From Symbiodinium natans (Eukaryota > Sar > Dinophyceae > Suessiales > Symbiodiniaceae), in NCBI GenBank assembly GCA_905221605.1, contig CAJNDS010002386.1, positions 186,001 through 250,000 of the forward strand: a DNA stretch of 64,000 nt, given 5' to 3'. Each line of letters begins with the position of its first letter. Within the stretch, counting starts at the first letter, position 1. Of the stretch, positions 1-13,652 are shown piece by piece. The translations under genes and the position numbers were made by a program. The notes under the pieces are model-generated. The model saw only the letters and a program-made list of their open reading frames with translations. It had not been told where the DNA came from and made no database searches.

Positions 1-2690
1 GTCCGCTCTGCTACAACGCATTGCCCGTTACGAGCTGCATGGCTGCAATAGCAAACTGGCAGTCCTCAGGAAGCCGTGTTTAAGTAGCTTGCAGGCTAGT
101 CGACTTCACGATGTGCTTGCGCGTCTTTGTCGGAGACTTAGTGATGACTTCTGACCTGTGGTTTCCTACAGTCTCAAAGAGTCCAAGAAGCACAGGAGGA
201 GCTTTCCTGGGGGGCATGCTGAGTTCGCTTCTATTCAACTTACTCAATGGCGCAGGCCTGCACAAAGCTGAAACGATGCAGGCACCCGTTGGCTCTTTAG
301 CCACTCTTGAACCCATGCTCAGCCTTCCTCTCCCCAAATGCAAAGAGAAAAGGCCTTGCCAGAGAGTGTTCTTGATGAGCACGACGGCTTGCTCTCCATA
401 CCGGCATCCGCCTTCATGCCGGGCATGCGAAACATGTCAATACCACAAAGGAGTTTCTAGAAGACTCGCGCTTTCCCCGCTTGTTTGATCAAGCAACATT
501 TTCCATGACACGCGACGGAAATTGAAGTCACCAGTTTGGAGAATTGGCCCCACAAGGGGATGCACCTGAGTGGTTCTTCCGTCGGTGCGATACCACATTA
601 TGTAGCGGTGCTGGTTGCATGTCCCTGAGGCGAGCTAGCGATGGGTGCCTGCGAAAGCTACAAGGAACTCAAAGAGGACAATTGCGAGCATCCCGTGCAA
701 CAGTTCAACAGCAGAGTCAATGAGGTGGGAGTGAAATATGTCATGCGGTATCAGGACCGGATAGCTTGGGCCATGGGCATTGCCTTGGTTTCTACCTCAG
801 TGGTCAGTCTTGGGAGAGCGCCCATGGAGCACACACTGGGTGTGATGCGGCCGAAGGCCGAGTCTGGAATCCGTGAATCCGAGCTGAGGTGGGCTGGGTA
901 TGGCTGGGGCTTGGGCTAGGTTACGGCAATGGAATCGTATGGTGTCAGTCCTTCGATTCATGGCGAGGCCAAGCTACGCAGTCGTTGTTAGCTCGGGTGC
1001 TGGCCTCAGACAGGCACAAGGTCGAGCTGTCCACTTTCGAACCCACGCAAGATTCCTTGTCCAAACATTCCGAATGATCTCGGATTCAGCTTCCTCAGCA
1101 TTGTACTTCGAGAGCCGTGTGAATGTGTGGCATGATGGAATTGAGCTCAGTCCGGAGTTTGGCAGAAACGTTCACAAACCAGCACCATGTCTTGAAGTGG
1201 TCGCGGGTTGTGCTTGTCCGAGAAGTTGGCTGGACTGTTAGGAAGCCGCCACGCTTTGATGGCAGAAAACGCATCATGAAACAGCAAAATCAGTAGACGG
1301 GGCAACTGTGCTGGTGCACGGCTTCTTTCGATGTTGAACAAAGGGCTGCTGTCTAGCACCAGAAGTACCAGTGCTCCTGCACGAGGATGCTTGGCTGGTA
1401 AAATCGAGTCGCCAACTACGTCATGTCTTACACAGGCAGGGACCTAAGACGCTACTTGTACGGCCGTCACAGGATGTCATACTGCAGCGTGATGCCGAAG
1501 TCTTGTTGTTGACTTCCATTGATTGAAGCGCAGGGTGCAGCTCAGCATGTAGTTTCCGATTCTCCGATTCAGGAGCCGTGGATGAACAGCTGTGACCCGC
1601 TCGAAACTCCCAAGGATCATCATTGAACCCTCGCAAACAATCATGAAGTGTGTTCCTGGCCTTTTTCTGGTGACGCGACAGATTGGCTTCAGGCTTTGAC
1701 TTGGCGTTGGCGACTTGGTTCGGCGCGTTGCCGACCCAGAGACTGTGAGACTGAGAGACCATGGCAGTCGAGAGCTCTCTTCAGGACATCCTAACCTGTG
1801 AATCGCTTTTGCGCCACATGGTGTGCTTGCAGGATTCTCTCTCCCTTCCTTTCCAAGGCGCTGACACCCCGCATCAAAGGAAGGTGGGTAGGAGCCAACA
1901 ATTCGGAGCGAGGGAAGGAGAAGGACCCAAACCAAACTCTCACGCCAATGTGGAGGCCTGCAGATTTCTCTGGTAAGATGGGCGAGGGCATCTCGCGGAC
2001 CTCTGGAGTAATCGCACGCAAAAGAACTATGCTGCTGATGTGTACTTTCATGTAAAGAGCTTCTTGACCTCCATGTCTCACTATTCCTCTGAACTTTATT
2101 GACGCAATTTGCATCTAAGTTTGGGTTGCTTCCGAGCGCATCTTTTCGATTTAGCAGTTAGAGACGTGTCTTCTCCTGATTCCTTGTCCTGATTGCTTCC
2201 TGCAAGTGTATGATCATATCATATTCAGATAACTCCTGCCTTCCTGAGGTGAACATGGTTGGACGGAGTTGCAGAAGGCGTGGATCGAGGCCCATGCATG
2301 ATCTTCCGTCAGCCTTGGGTGGTTTGGGACCAGTTCAAGTGCGACTTGGTGGTCCAGAACCTCGGTAAATTTCATGCCTTTCCTTTCAGCTGCAAACTCT
2401 GAAGTCAAGCCTTGCTGTGCAACAGGTGCTGCGTGAGGCTCGACCCGGTGGCAGCCGCCCCCTCTCGGAGGAGAAAGCTATCGTACGCCCAACACCTCAG
2501 ATGGGGTGTTGGTGCTGGGTGCTAGAGATCCGGAACAGTCCACGGTTGACACTTGGCTGGACAAAGGCGTTCGAGCTGCATGGCAGCGCCAGGCCAGTCG
2601 CTGGACTCCCAGGTCCCAGGCATGGCATAGCGCCAGTATCATGCCTCATGATCCTCATGCGCGGCTTTCATCGACTGCCCCGGAGAGTGT
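1..2690. other. No recognised gene; scattered open frames
   Basis: I see no recognisable domain in this stretch. Frame 2 is open from the left edge to about base 164 and reads like helical protein (for example ALLQRIARYELHG), so an exon of an upstream gene may be cut by the window edge. Plus-strand frames at 111-488 and 641-919 are open but lack family signatures or convincing splice context. Minus-strand frames at 1421-1935 and 1791-2114 are also open. None is better than its competitors on the other strand. Confidence 0.3.
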
Positions 2691-2695
2691 GTGTG

Positions 2696-2711
2696 TGTGT
2701 GTGTGTGTGTG
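2696..2711. repeat. (GT)n microsatellite
   Basis: A short uninterrupted GT dinucleotide tract. It makes overlapping frames on both strands look open (CVCV or THTH), so those frames are not genes. Confidence 0.9.
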
Positions 2712-3261
2712 AAGCCTTGAGGTCGGCAAGCGATAAGGCTGAAATCCGAGGCCTTGCAGTTTGTCTCTGGCCAAGAGATGTTCGGTCTAGGTGTTGTAGA
2801 TCAAGTCTGTTGCTCAGGCAAGTCATGCCTTGGCCTTGTGCGATTTGCGGGCATGAAGATGACGCATGACTACGCCAATTGTGCGCCGGAATCAAAAGTG
2901 AGAAAGCTGGTGTGATGGCTGACAAGATGCTGTTCCCAACCAGGGGTGAAAGATTGGAGCGGGGTGGGCGAGAAGGGGGGAGGGCCAGGGGGGGGAGGGG
3001 GCGAGGGTCTGGCTCTTCTGTGGGAAGGCGGATTTCGCAATTCCACCTTCATCTCAGTCCCGTCTTTGACGGTGTGCAAAGCGGGACATCAGGCGCGCCG
3101 CCGGCAGCGGGCCGAGCACCTCAAAGCATCAGCGCTGCGCAGGTGTGGTGGGGGAGCGAGGCAGACAGAGGCTTTCAAGAGGTCAGAACATTTATCATTG
3201 AAGTTCTTTGAACGCTTTTTCAGGATCTAGCGTCTTTGAGACATGACATTGCCTGCGCTGA

Positions 3262-4215
<954 letters not shown>

Positions 4216-5595
4216 ACCGCCTTCGCCCTCTGCATGCGGTGTGCAGCCGGCGTACGCTGCCTGGTTGCATCGGTCACCGAGTGCAGCTGTGGCTTGACCA
4301 CGGATGTGCAAAAACTACACCATGCAGAGCGCCGTTCGAATGCTGCAAACTGCCCGGGGCAAACTGTAGGCCGTAGTTGGTTCTGGCTCCAGAAGCTGAC
4401 GAGAATATGCCGTCCCCGTGACGTCCAATTGGTTCCCTCTTGCGAATCTTGGCAGGTGCGTGGCTGCGGATGCTCGCCTCAAGGACGGACCTTGCGCTCG
4501 AACGATGTCGAGCGTGGCCACACGCTTGCCACCTTCGTGGGACATGTGAGACCATCTGCGACCTGAGCCAGGTGTTGGTTGCCGAGGCTGGAAAACGATG
4601 GGAAAGGCTTCTGAGCGCAGCAAGCGATAGTGGAAGCCTGAAGAGGTCGAGTTTGGACAGCTGTCATTCTTCCCAGTCGTAGGTTTGCTTGTTGTCAGAC
4701 ATTGAAATCCAGGATTCGCCTCGGCCATCCCAGGTATCCTGCATAAATCGGTGTCATGTGAGTGCCAGCCACAACTCACATCCTTCAGCGGTGCTTGCGT
4801 GCAGCGGCCCGCGCATGCCTGGCATGACTGCGAAGCTTCGCATGGAATGCGCTCTCCTGTTGTGGGACGCGCTTGATTCCGAGACACCCTTGTACCCCAG
4901 TTGTCAGAAGTGTGGCACGAGTACTTCACAGGTGCTGATTTCAAGAAGTCATGTCGGCTGCAAGTCAGCAATTCGTTGAGTTCTTATTGCAAAATACTGA
5001 TTTCCTGGTGCATTATCGTATCACTGCGGCTCAAGGATTACCGAGGAATATCGAGCATTCTGAACTCCAGAACTGAATCGCTGGATATCGCTGGGCCCTC
5101 CGATGCCCTTCTCTTAACCCCTTCGATTCTTCGCTGCAGCCTACTCAAGACGAAGTGCCCACTTGCAACTTCTACTGGTAGTTACTCTAGTTCCAGGACG
5201 CTCCATTATGGTTGCACACAGACAACAACAAAATGATAGTTGAAATTAGCAACATGACCATGATGCGCGCCTGAGCCTCCCGTCAATGTCAAGCTCCCTC
5301 TCGACGTGGAGGCCTTGGAGGCCCATCTCTTCTCCGTGTGCGTGTGTGTGTGTGTGTGTGTGTATCGCCGTGTGAAGTACCGTGAAGTGTCGTGATGTGC
5401 CATGCAGCTGCAAACAGCTTCTTTTGAGTATTGTTCACCTCAGCCAGAAGAGCTCTCACAGCATCTCACAGTCACATATCGCTTCCAGAGAGGACAACTG
5501 CCGCCCAGCAGAAGAAGAAGTACTATGAGGTCCTTGTGTGCGAGCGTTCGGAGCCTTCTTGCTGTTCTGGTGTCAGCTAAAATTCAGTAGTTTCC
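4216..5595. other. Gene-poor stretch with ambiguous ORFs
   Basis: A minus-strand frame of 218 codons (4315-4971) is the longest non-repetitive open frame nearby, and a plus-strand frame (4440-4682) overlaps it. Neither shows a domain I recognise. A short GT tract lies at 5339-5363. Around 5440-5530 one plus frame is acidic and helical (EDNCRPAEEE) and may be the first visible exon of the coiled-coil gene that follows. Confidence 0.3.
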
Positions 5596-5601
5596 CACTA
5601 G

Positions 5602-8600
5602 CCCTGCGCAGACGATCTTGGAGGAGCGGAAGGAGTTGAGGCTCCTGTGGTCTTCTTTACCACACCAAGCAAAATTACAATGCAAGTGAATGGTGTGGTT
5701 GCTTACGGACACTCGCTGTCGCAGTGATGGAGCCAATTTGCAGCTTTTGACTCCGTTCACACTCTTCTGAGAGCTGCGCTTGCAGCTTCCTTCTAGTGTG
5801 TGATCACGGACGCCAGCGGTATCCGCATCACGCTCCGTCTTGATTCTTCAGGAGTCCCTAAATCGTTGTCCAACTATCACCAGGCAACAGCTGGATGCGA
5901 AAGAAGCTCAGCATGTATCTGCCATCAAGGAGGCACCGATGCACAAAGACACCCGGCTTGCTGGCTTGAAATCCTGTGTCAGTCGGTGCAGAGCTGTCCT
6001 TTGGACTTGTCAGCGCAGGCGTCGGATCAACAGCGAGCTCTGTTTGGCGATGCCCGCCCGAGCATCCGAAGTTCTTTCTGTCTGAATGCTACGTTGGATG
6101 GCGTTGGTCTGTCTTGTTTAAGGTTTGATGCTCCCATGTTCCATGGTACCAGCCAGCACGGGAAAGCGTACAGCGTTCTCGCTGACAAATCATTAGCCAT
6201 CGCATGGGTGATACCATGACACACCGGTGTACTCGCCAGGTCACTTGTTCATGTGGAGTCAACTCTCTGATCTGCACAGCAGCGACCTGCAGGTACAGAC
6301 ATTGCAGGAGAAGCTCCGCCAAAAGACCGAAGCTTTGGAAGAAGACAGGAGGCTGAGCTTATGCTAAGCATGGCCGAAACCTGTAGCCGAAGGATTCATG
6401 CCAAGCAAAGTATGCAAAAGCCAGCAGGGCTCGCATCCCTCAATGCCCACTGGGATCTGCGCCTGCCTTTTCTAGTGATGTCACGGTTCTTGCCAACCTT
6501 TTGCACCGAGGGTGAGCCCAAATCATGCCTTTTGCTGGGGCCCCGCATGGCAGAGCGTGCACACCGGCATGTCAATGTGCACATGTGCACATGTGCACAT
6601 ATCTTCCTCGTGCAGAAGATACGCCTGACACGAGACTCTGGCGCCCAGTGTTCAGGCCTCGCAAGTGACGACCCTCTTCTCTGCTCTGCTCGTACCTCCA
6701 AGACTGCCCGGTGAGGGACATCAATGTCGTTGCCATAATCGATGAGCAAGGAACATATATCATATAAAATATATATATATATACATGTATATATGTATAT
6801 ATATATAAGTATATATTCAGTCCACTGTCCGGGACTCTCCACTCCGTGCACGGCCAGCAGAGCGAATGACGGGTTGTTGTCCAAGTTTCGTGAAAGGATT
6901 TCATCAGGTAGCCATAACGGCAGGGGATGTGCTTTGAAGCTTGCGTCAAGCTGGACTGGATGCCTCACGGCTTTTGCTGCTGGGGTGGGGTTGTTGTTTC
7001 GCGCCCGCACCTGGGACGTTGGCTCTCGCCTAATCGAGGCACGGGTTTGCGGTCAATATCACGCTCTCACGGCCTAGGTGCGGGAATGCTTGCCGACTTT
7101 TTGGGCTCCCGAAGCGGGGTTTCCCGTGTTTTTTCCATGGCGAAAAGCATCTTCTTGGAGTGGTCTTGAGATGCTCTCGGGGTGGTCTTGGCATGCTCTT
7201 GGTGTGTTCACGGATTGTTTTGGACACTTTAGAAGTGGTGTTACACTCTGTTACACTTTTTGGGATCTACGCCGCCTCAACTTATTGTTCTGTGACAACT
7301 CCGATGCGCAGCTCTTTTTCAGGGTGGCGCAAGTGGCTGTGTATTGGCTGTGCGATGCCTGAATCTCACTTCGCCACCAAATCGCGAAAGCCTCCTCAAT
7401 TCGAGCAAGTGCCGCTCGAGCACTCGAGGACACTAGAACAGCTATGACAGCTTTGAGAAGTGAAGTCGCTTCATGTCAGGCGCTTGGGGGAGGCAGAACG
7501 CGCTGCTGAAACTGCACAAAGAAGATGCGATGAGGAAGCAGCAACAGATTCTCGGCTATTATGCGTCCCGCGGCTTTCGCACCCTACACATCCCACGATG
7601 TCACGATATTAATATTTCGGTTGCCGAGACTAGCTATATAACTCTTATGCCTGTGCATACTGTTGGAAGCCACAGGCCAGAAACCCAAGTCCTCGGCAAA
7701 GAAAGCGGCCTGTTGACCAAGGCCTTGGCGCTCCGACAAAGCCTCACAGAACTGCAGCGGAACTTCGAGTTGGAGAGGAGGCGAAGCAGACGAAGCATGT
7801 GCGCTTGCACATAAGCTAAGGTTTTGAGAGGCTTGCACTGCATGTAAGAACGGTGCGCCATTACCAAAAGTATCCTTTGCAACATGCCAATGAGTAACGG
7901 ACTTTCGTTCGTTCTCGGAGGGAAGTTTGCACAGGACGGCTGCGAAATACTGAGTCGAATGTTGCCGAACGTTATGCACAAGCTACAGAGTCAGAGCAAC
8001 CACTCCTGCGATCCATAAAATTGCATTTACCACGCATTACCATAGCCATGCTGCATTTCGCAGATGCCCGTCCCTCGTGCCGAAGTCGAATTGTGTGGCT
8101 TTCCATTGGTCTGCAATCAAAACATCACGGCCCATACCCTGCCCTTCGGTGTGAGTCCATCGAAAGCACTTCCTAGCACATCCAACACCATTCTGATCAA
8201 AGCTATGAGCTTTGACATGCAGCAACTCACTCGTCAGCCGAAGTGCTGCCGCCATGCGTCTACACATGCAAGTCCCAGTCAGTGTGCGCTGTTTGTCATC
8301 GCTTTTTGAGGCAAAGAGACGATGCAGAGAGAAAGGCGAAGGAAGCCCGCAGCAGTGCTGAAGAGGCGAGCATGTCGACAAGAACCAGGCTCGAGCAGTC
8401 TCAGGCTTCAAGTGCCCAGGTGGGACAGCTCCAGCAAGCCACCGAGAAGCGCCTTGCAGAAACGGAAGACTTGCTGCGCAAGGAGAAGGAGTCTGCGCCA
8501 AGAAAGAATCGCATCCCTCAAAAGATGATTCATGTTGAAGAACTGCTCGCAGGACAAGACCCGACAGCTGGAATCGCGTCTGCAGGGCCTCGAGCGAACA

Positions 8601-11600
8601 GCGAAGGCGCCACTGCATTGCGCATGGAGTTTTGTCAAGGTTTGTGTGCTGCCAAAATAAAGATCGCATTTAGACCTTGTTCCTGCGCTGCCGAATCGCA
8701 CTAGCAAAGTATGTCCTCCTGCCCTTCCCGATGAGAACGCTGGAAGGCTCTCGAGGAGCAGGCAGCCGCGGCAGCACAGATGGGGCGTGCAGAGGGCGCG
8801 TCAGAATTAGCGGATCTCAAGTCGAAGCGTGGCTTCATATCATGGCTTCTGTGGAGAGGTGAGTTGCGTCCAGGCGAACGTGTGCTTTCCCTGTCTTGTG
8901 GAATGAGGAAATATGCGGAGCTAAGCGCAGCCAAAGACAAGGAGCTGCAGGCATCATGGTTTTCGCATGGTTTTGCATGGTGTTGTATGCACTTGCCATA
9001 GTTTTGCGTGATGAAAGTTGAGGCATGCCGCAGGTCACAGCTTTTCTCTACAGGGCCCGTAACAGCAGCGATCAGCGAAAGAAGTAGTTGAACCGAACAC
9101 AATGCAATGAACAAGGTGGCGCTCTTGGAACTGCAAGCCTTGGCGCAGGGCCAGGACGGACCGGAACCGGAACCTAAAGAGACCTCATGAAGCTCCCATC
9201 CCAAAGCCGAAGTCAGCCTCGGAAAGCCGTGGCTTTAACCCTACATACAGGGGTTCCGAGCCTCAGGGTAGGATGTCCAGGAGTTTGAGCCCGGATAGGC
9301 TCCCTGTCTAGGCCGATCTTCTTCTTGCATTCCTTTTTGGTCTTTGTCTTGGCCAGTCAGGAGCTCCTACGTGCAGAGCTGCGGAATAGCCTCCGGCCGC
9401 TTCCATCGCCGCCATGGCCCAGCCTCTCACCGCCACCCCGCTTGGAGCTGAGCCTGCTGCGGCTTCGTGAAGGCGGCAAAGCTCTGCTCTCTGCCCTTCT
9501 TTCCCAGTTCCCAGGTCCTCTGCCCCGCATTCCTACGATACCCTGGCATGGCCGAATGTCGAAGCCGCTTCGACCGCAACAAGTCAAGATGCGAACTTGC
9601 CCAGAAAAAGAGACCTCGACCTCAAATCTAAGGTCCTTTCTTCCAGCAAAGCGCGGAAAGCTGCCGGCAACTTTGGGCGATCCAATGCTTCCGCAACCTC
9701 TCCCAACTCCTTCCATTCCTTCCATTCCCTCCCTTCCCACAGAGCCACAGGCGAGGCCTTTGGATAGGGAAGAGTCGCTTGGATTGGCTACAGAGCCCGT
9801 GGTTCCAAGACAGTTCGCATAGTTCACCCTTTCTTCACAAGTTGCAGCATCTCGAAGCTCCTGGACAAAGAATCCTGGTGTATCTGGTGTGATTGCAGAC
9901 TGCGGGTCTCCGCATGCAAGAGGTACAGTAGTCCTGGTCTTAACGACCGAGCGCAATGGCGCTTGCAGCTCTTGCACGTGGCAGACGCTCCTGGCACAGA
10001 TGCAGCGGTAGGGCATCACAAATGAGTAGGCATGCGTTTCGCTTTCCGGAGTGGTCACGGAATCTGTGGCAGGGCAGGCATTGTAGGCTAATGTGATAAT
10101 CTTGCATCTTGCAAGCTCGAAGAAACAAAAGCAGAGTGCTCCGCAGCGCTCCGCTCTCAACAAATTGCCAATTCACAGCACCAGGCCGCTTCTCTTCCAC
10201 TTGGACGTCCTGTTTTCGGAAGAAAGCGCATGTGGACATGTACACCTGTGAAATTTCATCGTGTCTGAGTATTCTGTAGGTGCAGAGGCTGTAGAGGCGG
10301 TAGAAACAAAAGAGGCATTCCAGGCCAAGGGGTCGTGGGAACATTGTCGTCTCACGCTTGAGCATGGTTCATTCTGAAAGTCCCATTACTATGAGAGCTA
10401 TCGAACCCAGCCGAACCACACTCAGCCTAGAGGCTCACCCACGAAAGCTTGCTTTCTCTTGCTATGATTAATGTTTGCATGATCTTTCAACTGAATCCCT
10501 TCTCGATGTTGCCCGCCACATCGTGCAATGCTGCAGCCAAGAAATCGATGCCGAACGTTCCGCACTTGGCAAAGAACTGTTCCGAAGCGTGGTCATCCAA
10601 ATCATGAGCATGCAGGCAGAGCACAAAGAGCACAAGGAAGATGCTGACAGTTTGTTTGTTTTTGTTTGTTTTGGTTTGTTGCCGGTGGCCCAGGACCTCG
10701 AGGCTCTCGAGGATCAGGTCGAGGCTCCACGGCCTGCGCCCCGGGCGGCCCAACCGCCACCTCGAGGGAAGCGGATGGGAAGCGTGGATCTTAGATGTGG
10801 GTTTGCAGAGAAGCGAGCGACTCAGAAGCATGCTGCTGCGTCATGGCGTCATGAACGATTGTGAATCGTGCTTCATGGCGTACGTGCATATCGGCCAAGG
10901 TCGCAGCTCTGCGACAAGGACAGGGGCTCAGGAGGCAAACGATTTTCAACGTGTGGACTTTCTCTCGTTGGCTATGCTGAGGCAGGCCAAGCAGCTGAGT
11001 GAGGTGGGGGGGGGTTACAAATGCCAACCGGAAAGTTAAGCAAACACCACGTAGTGGAGTCAACCTGGATTCTCTTGCCGTCGGTCAGGTGCCTCGCAGC
11101 GGTGCCGTTGCACATGCCCCGCCGGAAGGCGGCGTGGCTCTCGAATCAACCGTTTCAGAGAAGTGCATGTTCAAGCAAGACTCTACGGAAAGGCCACACA
11201 AGTCAAGCTTTACAGCCGCCTTCTCCGGAAGCTCCAGGCACGGATAACGTTGCACGACTTTATACAGACACCTCCACCTGTCAGTGCAACCTGTTACACT
11301 GCGCTGCAGATCCCATACCTCTGACAGCGGAACTGGAAGCCTTGATTGGCAAGACCCTCCGCGAAATTCAAGTGTTGGAGAACCAGGACCGGTGTTAGGA
11401 GAACCCGTGGTCTCCAGAAGCACCCAAATGGAATGTGCGATTTTGTGGAATGCGCAGAGGAGAAGCTCTGGTCACAGCCGGAGCCGGACCTTCAGCTGGA
11501 GTTCAAAGCCGAGCAACTCCAGCACAGCTTTTCCAAGGCATCCCTCCATCAGCCTTCCACCACGTTCCATCTCGTTCCTCAATGTTCCTCACTTTCTTTT

Positions 11601-12030
11601 CTCAGGTGAATGTCCCGAGTCCACCTCAGATACCTCGCGCCAAGCGCCCACCAGCAACAGGACAGTGTTGCAGAACGCTACAAGCGAAGGCTGAGTGTAC
11701 CTGTGCGCCTGGAGGCTTGCAGGGCCGGGCCTCGAGCAGAGGGTTCTGAAGCACACACACACACACAAGGGGACACAAGAAAAACACAAGGGTTCACGTG
11801 TTCTGAGAAGCGGAGCACGAGTGGAGCTGGCCCATGCTGGCCACGACAGTTCAGAAGTAAGATGCATGTAAGTGATGTGCTGGCAGCATCAGATTGTCAA
11901 GCGGTGTCAGGATAGCGTACAAGACACGTAAATCCATGCCACGCATATGTTGAGAGGAGCTCGTGAAGCTGAAGAGGAGGCAGTCGAGCACTGCCGGCGA
12001 TTCTTGGCGGAAGCGTGCCGGCCACACGTT
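5602..12030 (+). CDS. Multi-exon coiled-coil protein (gene-level span)
   Basis: A string of short plus-strand islands whose translations are rich in E, K, R, Q, A and L with heptad spacing, the signature of a long coiled coil. Visible islands include about 5602-5660 (ILEERKELRLL), 5884-5975 (QQLDAKEAQHVSAIKEA), 6293-6360, 7376-7540, 7690-7800 (LALRQSLTELQRNFELERR), 8311-8506, 8553-8615, 8736-8858, 9107-9190, 10694-10795, 11310-11390, 11450-11560, 11660-11745 and 11950-12030. Several start directly after CAG or GAG acceptors, and one ends at a perfect GTGAGT donor (8859). There is no catalytic domain, so function is unknown; a structural, cytoskeletal or tethering role is only an inference. 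A frame ending in a stop at 9190 suggests the span could hold two genes. Frame changes without an obvious intron near 7480 may mean damage, an assembly error or a missed junction. Confidence 0.55.
6293..6360 (+). CDS. Coiled-coil exon
   Basis: The exon opens right after a CTGCAG acceptor. It reads VQTLQEKLRQKTEALEEDRR in one frame before a stop just downstream. The heptad pattern and charge alternation are strong. The 3' splice point is not obvious. Confidence 0.6.
8311..8506 (+). CDS. Coiled-coil exon (longest island of this gene)
   Basis: This follows a TTTTTGAG acceptor and gives about 65 residues of almost uninterrupted helix, with cores such as RDDAERKAKEARSSAEEAS and QLQQATEKRLAETEDLLRKE. 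Repeated A/L at heptad core positions and E/K pairs support a parallel coiled coil. It is the clearest single piece of evidence for the 5.6-12 kb gene. The next island (8553-8615, DKTRQLESRLQGLERTAK) is in another frame after its own GCAG acceptor, so an intron of roughly 45 bases or a frame error lies between. Confidence 0.65.
8736..8858 (+). CDS. Coiled-coil exon with consensus 5' splice site
   Basis: The exon starts after a GATGAG acceptor and ends at GAGAG|GTGAGT, a textbook donor. Its translation contains ALEEQAAAAAQMGRAEG followed by ELADLKSKRG, again helical. Both borders are plausible, which makes this one of the better-defined exons of the coiled-coil gene. Confidence 0.6.
9107..9190 (+). 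CDS. Candidate C-terminal exon of a coiled-coil protein
   Basis: A 28-codon frame (MNKVALLELQALAQGQDG, then an acidic PEPEPKE tail) ends at a TGA at 9188-9190. It could be the end of one coiled-coil gene, with the coiled-coil islands from 10.7 kb on belonging to a second gene, or it could be an internal exon whose donor I cannot place. Confidence 0.4.
   Translation: MNKVALLELQALAQGQDGPEPEPKETS
9191..10470. other. Weakly coding stretch between coiled-coil islands
   Basis: A plus frame at 9325-9822 (165 codons, Pro-rich) overlaps a 268-codon minus frame (9357-10163). Neither shows a domain. A DLDLKSKVLSSSKARKAAG reading at about 9607-9665 in a third frame looks more protein-like than either. 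I do not call a gene. Confidence 0.25.
10694..10795 (+). CDS. Coiled-coil / Pro-rich exon
   Basis: It begins directly after a GTGGCCCAG acceptor with DLEALEDQVEAPRPAP and continues as a Pro/Arg-rich linker. An upstream frame around 10476-10640 (ESLLDVARHIVQCCSQEI, then helical) may be the preceding exon. It is part of the same plus-strand series as the coiled-coil islands. Confidence 0.5.
11310..11390 (+). CDS. Coiled-coil exon
   Basis: This follows a GCTGCAG acceptor. The frame reads LTAELEALIGKTLREIQVLE and then reaches a GTGTTAGG sequence that could be a donor. It is short but strongly helical. Confidence 0.5.
11450..12030 (+). CDS. Last visible coiled-coil islands
   Basis: Three islands: about 11450-11560 (EEKLWSQPEPDLQLEFKAEQ), 11660-11745 (SVAERYKRRLSVPVRLEACR) and 11950-12030 (AREAEEEAVEHCRRFLAEA). 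They lie in different frames with intron-like sequence between them, including a short CA tract at 11751-11766. After about 12.3 kb no further helical islands are clear. Confidence 0.45.
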
Positions 12031-13595
12031 AAGATCAGGCCAGGGGGGACAAGGCATGTGTTTGTTCGTTTCTTTCGCGTTTCTTTTTTCATCAGTTCTT
12101 TGGTTTGCCGCAGGATGGCCTATCCAGTACCTCATCTTGAAGTGTCTCAAGTGGCGGACATGCAGCTCAGGCGGCCTTTCGATGCCAGGAGGTGTATTAA
12201 AAGTATCTTCTGGTTCGACTGCGAACTTTTTTTTCTCCAAGACCTTTGGAAGAGAGCAGGACGTTGCGCACGCAGCTGGGTCTAAGGAGAACTCCCTTGA
12301 GTCGATGTCCTTCAACCCGCTGGAGTTCCGAATCCGTAGCCGATCCGTCTGGTGAGATCAAGTGCCAGCCGTTTACCCAAGGGGCCCAACGGGGGGGCCG
12401 GGGAGGGTGGGCGGGCTATGGGGTGGACGTCCGGCTTGCCACAAGCTTGCGCGTCGACGTCAAAAAGCTGTTGTTCTTGATTGCGTTTGCAAGCTTCTCA
12501 GACTTTTCACTTGTGTTAGCTGCTGTGTCTGCGTTCTGCAAGAACGCTGCTCCTTGGAGTGGGGGTGTATGGCCTAGCCTTGCACATGCAGTCGTTTCTG
12601 TTCAACTCGTTGCACCAACGGCATCAACAAATTTTCAGAAGTTGAAGGACCTCAGGAATCCCAAATTGCACTCAAGCAAACTTTTGAAGCAGTCGCCCCG
12701 TGCTTCATAACGCCATGGGCTGCACGCAGGCCGGCCTTGCTGTGTTTACATGCCGCAATGCTGCTGTTCCACGATGCACACTGACAGTGATCAGATTTGA
12801 AGACGTGGTGACGCAACGTAATCACCCATCAAACATCACAAATGCCGGACCTGGGCTCGCAGATGAATAGTGGACAGTTTCTACCCTTGTTGCACAGATC
12901 TTCTTGAGCATATCGGGTGAAGATCATGTGATGAGCTGGTAGCTTGGGTGAGTACGGACAAACGATTCGCTCGGGGTGGACCGATACACCAACAAGCCCA
13001 CGTAAGCCTGGGGCCCCCTGGTTGCACCAGCCTAGAACCTCTCCGCAGGATCCAGAGCTAGTCGCTTTTCTGTGCCACCAGAGACTTTGAGTTGGTGACA
13101 GAACCCCCCGATGGGTGCCTGCGAACGGAGAGACCGGGTGCCCTTGGTGCCATGGCTGGGCCGCCACAAGCCGGCTGGGACCCCTTTGCAAAAAACACCT
13201 CTCTGCTTCGAGAATGAAGAGCGAGAGCTTCTTTGTTTCTTTCGCGCTGAGAGGTCAATCCGATGTTCCGCCACTTCCGGCCATCCTGCGAGGCGCCGCT
13301 AACGGCTTCATACAAGTATGAACAACAAGCTCAGTTCTTGATTGCATGGCTTAGGCTTAGTCGCTGCTTGTCCCTTTATGCAGGTGGACAGAGAGAAAGG
13401 AAGCAGGTGGGACGGCAGCAGTCTCAGAAATTCAAGCATGTTCTGTTCGCATGGGGCTTCTTCAGTGCCTGGTTCGCAAGGCCGGCCGACCCTCAACGGA
13501 TCACGGCCGAAATATCGCGGCTGGGGGTGGACCGCAGACTTCTCAGAAAGAGGAAGTGCACGAGAGTGTACGTTTTGACTGGCCTTGTGGTGTGA
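12031..13595. other. Spacer between coiled-coil and PPR genes
   Basis: Only competing low-quality frames are visible, for example 12246-12710 plus and 12829-13315 minus. No family signature was seen. The promoter or 5' part of the PPR gene may lie here, but dinoflagellate promoters lack motifs that I could use. Confidence 0.3.
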
Positions 13596-13601
13596 GGTGC
13601 C

Positions 13602-13652
13602 TGGCAGGAGGCCCTTCAGGTGGTCGAGTCTTTCCGGGCCAGCGGCGGGCAG
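13602..13652 (+). CDS. PPR exon (helix B half)
   Basis: The translation is WQEALQVVESFRASGGQ, a typical PPR second helix, ending at a CAG|GTGCTT donor. The next exon begins about 135 bases on after a GTCAG acceptor with VNIFHYNAALAACG, a typical first helix. The two join in phase. Confidence 0.7.

Noticed and set aside
4315-4971. 218-codon minus-strand ORF
   Set aside because: No domain, competing plus frame, and opposite to every supported gene; not called as a gene.
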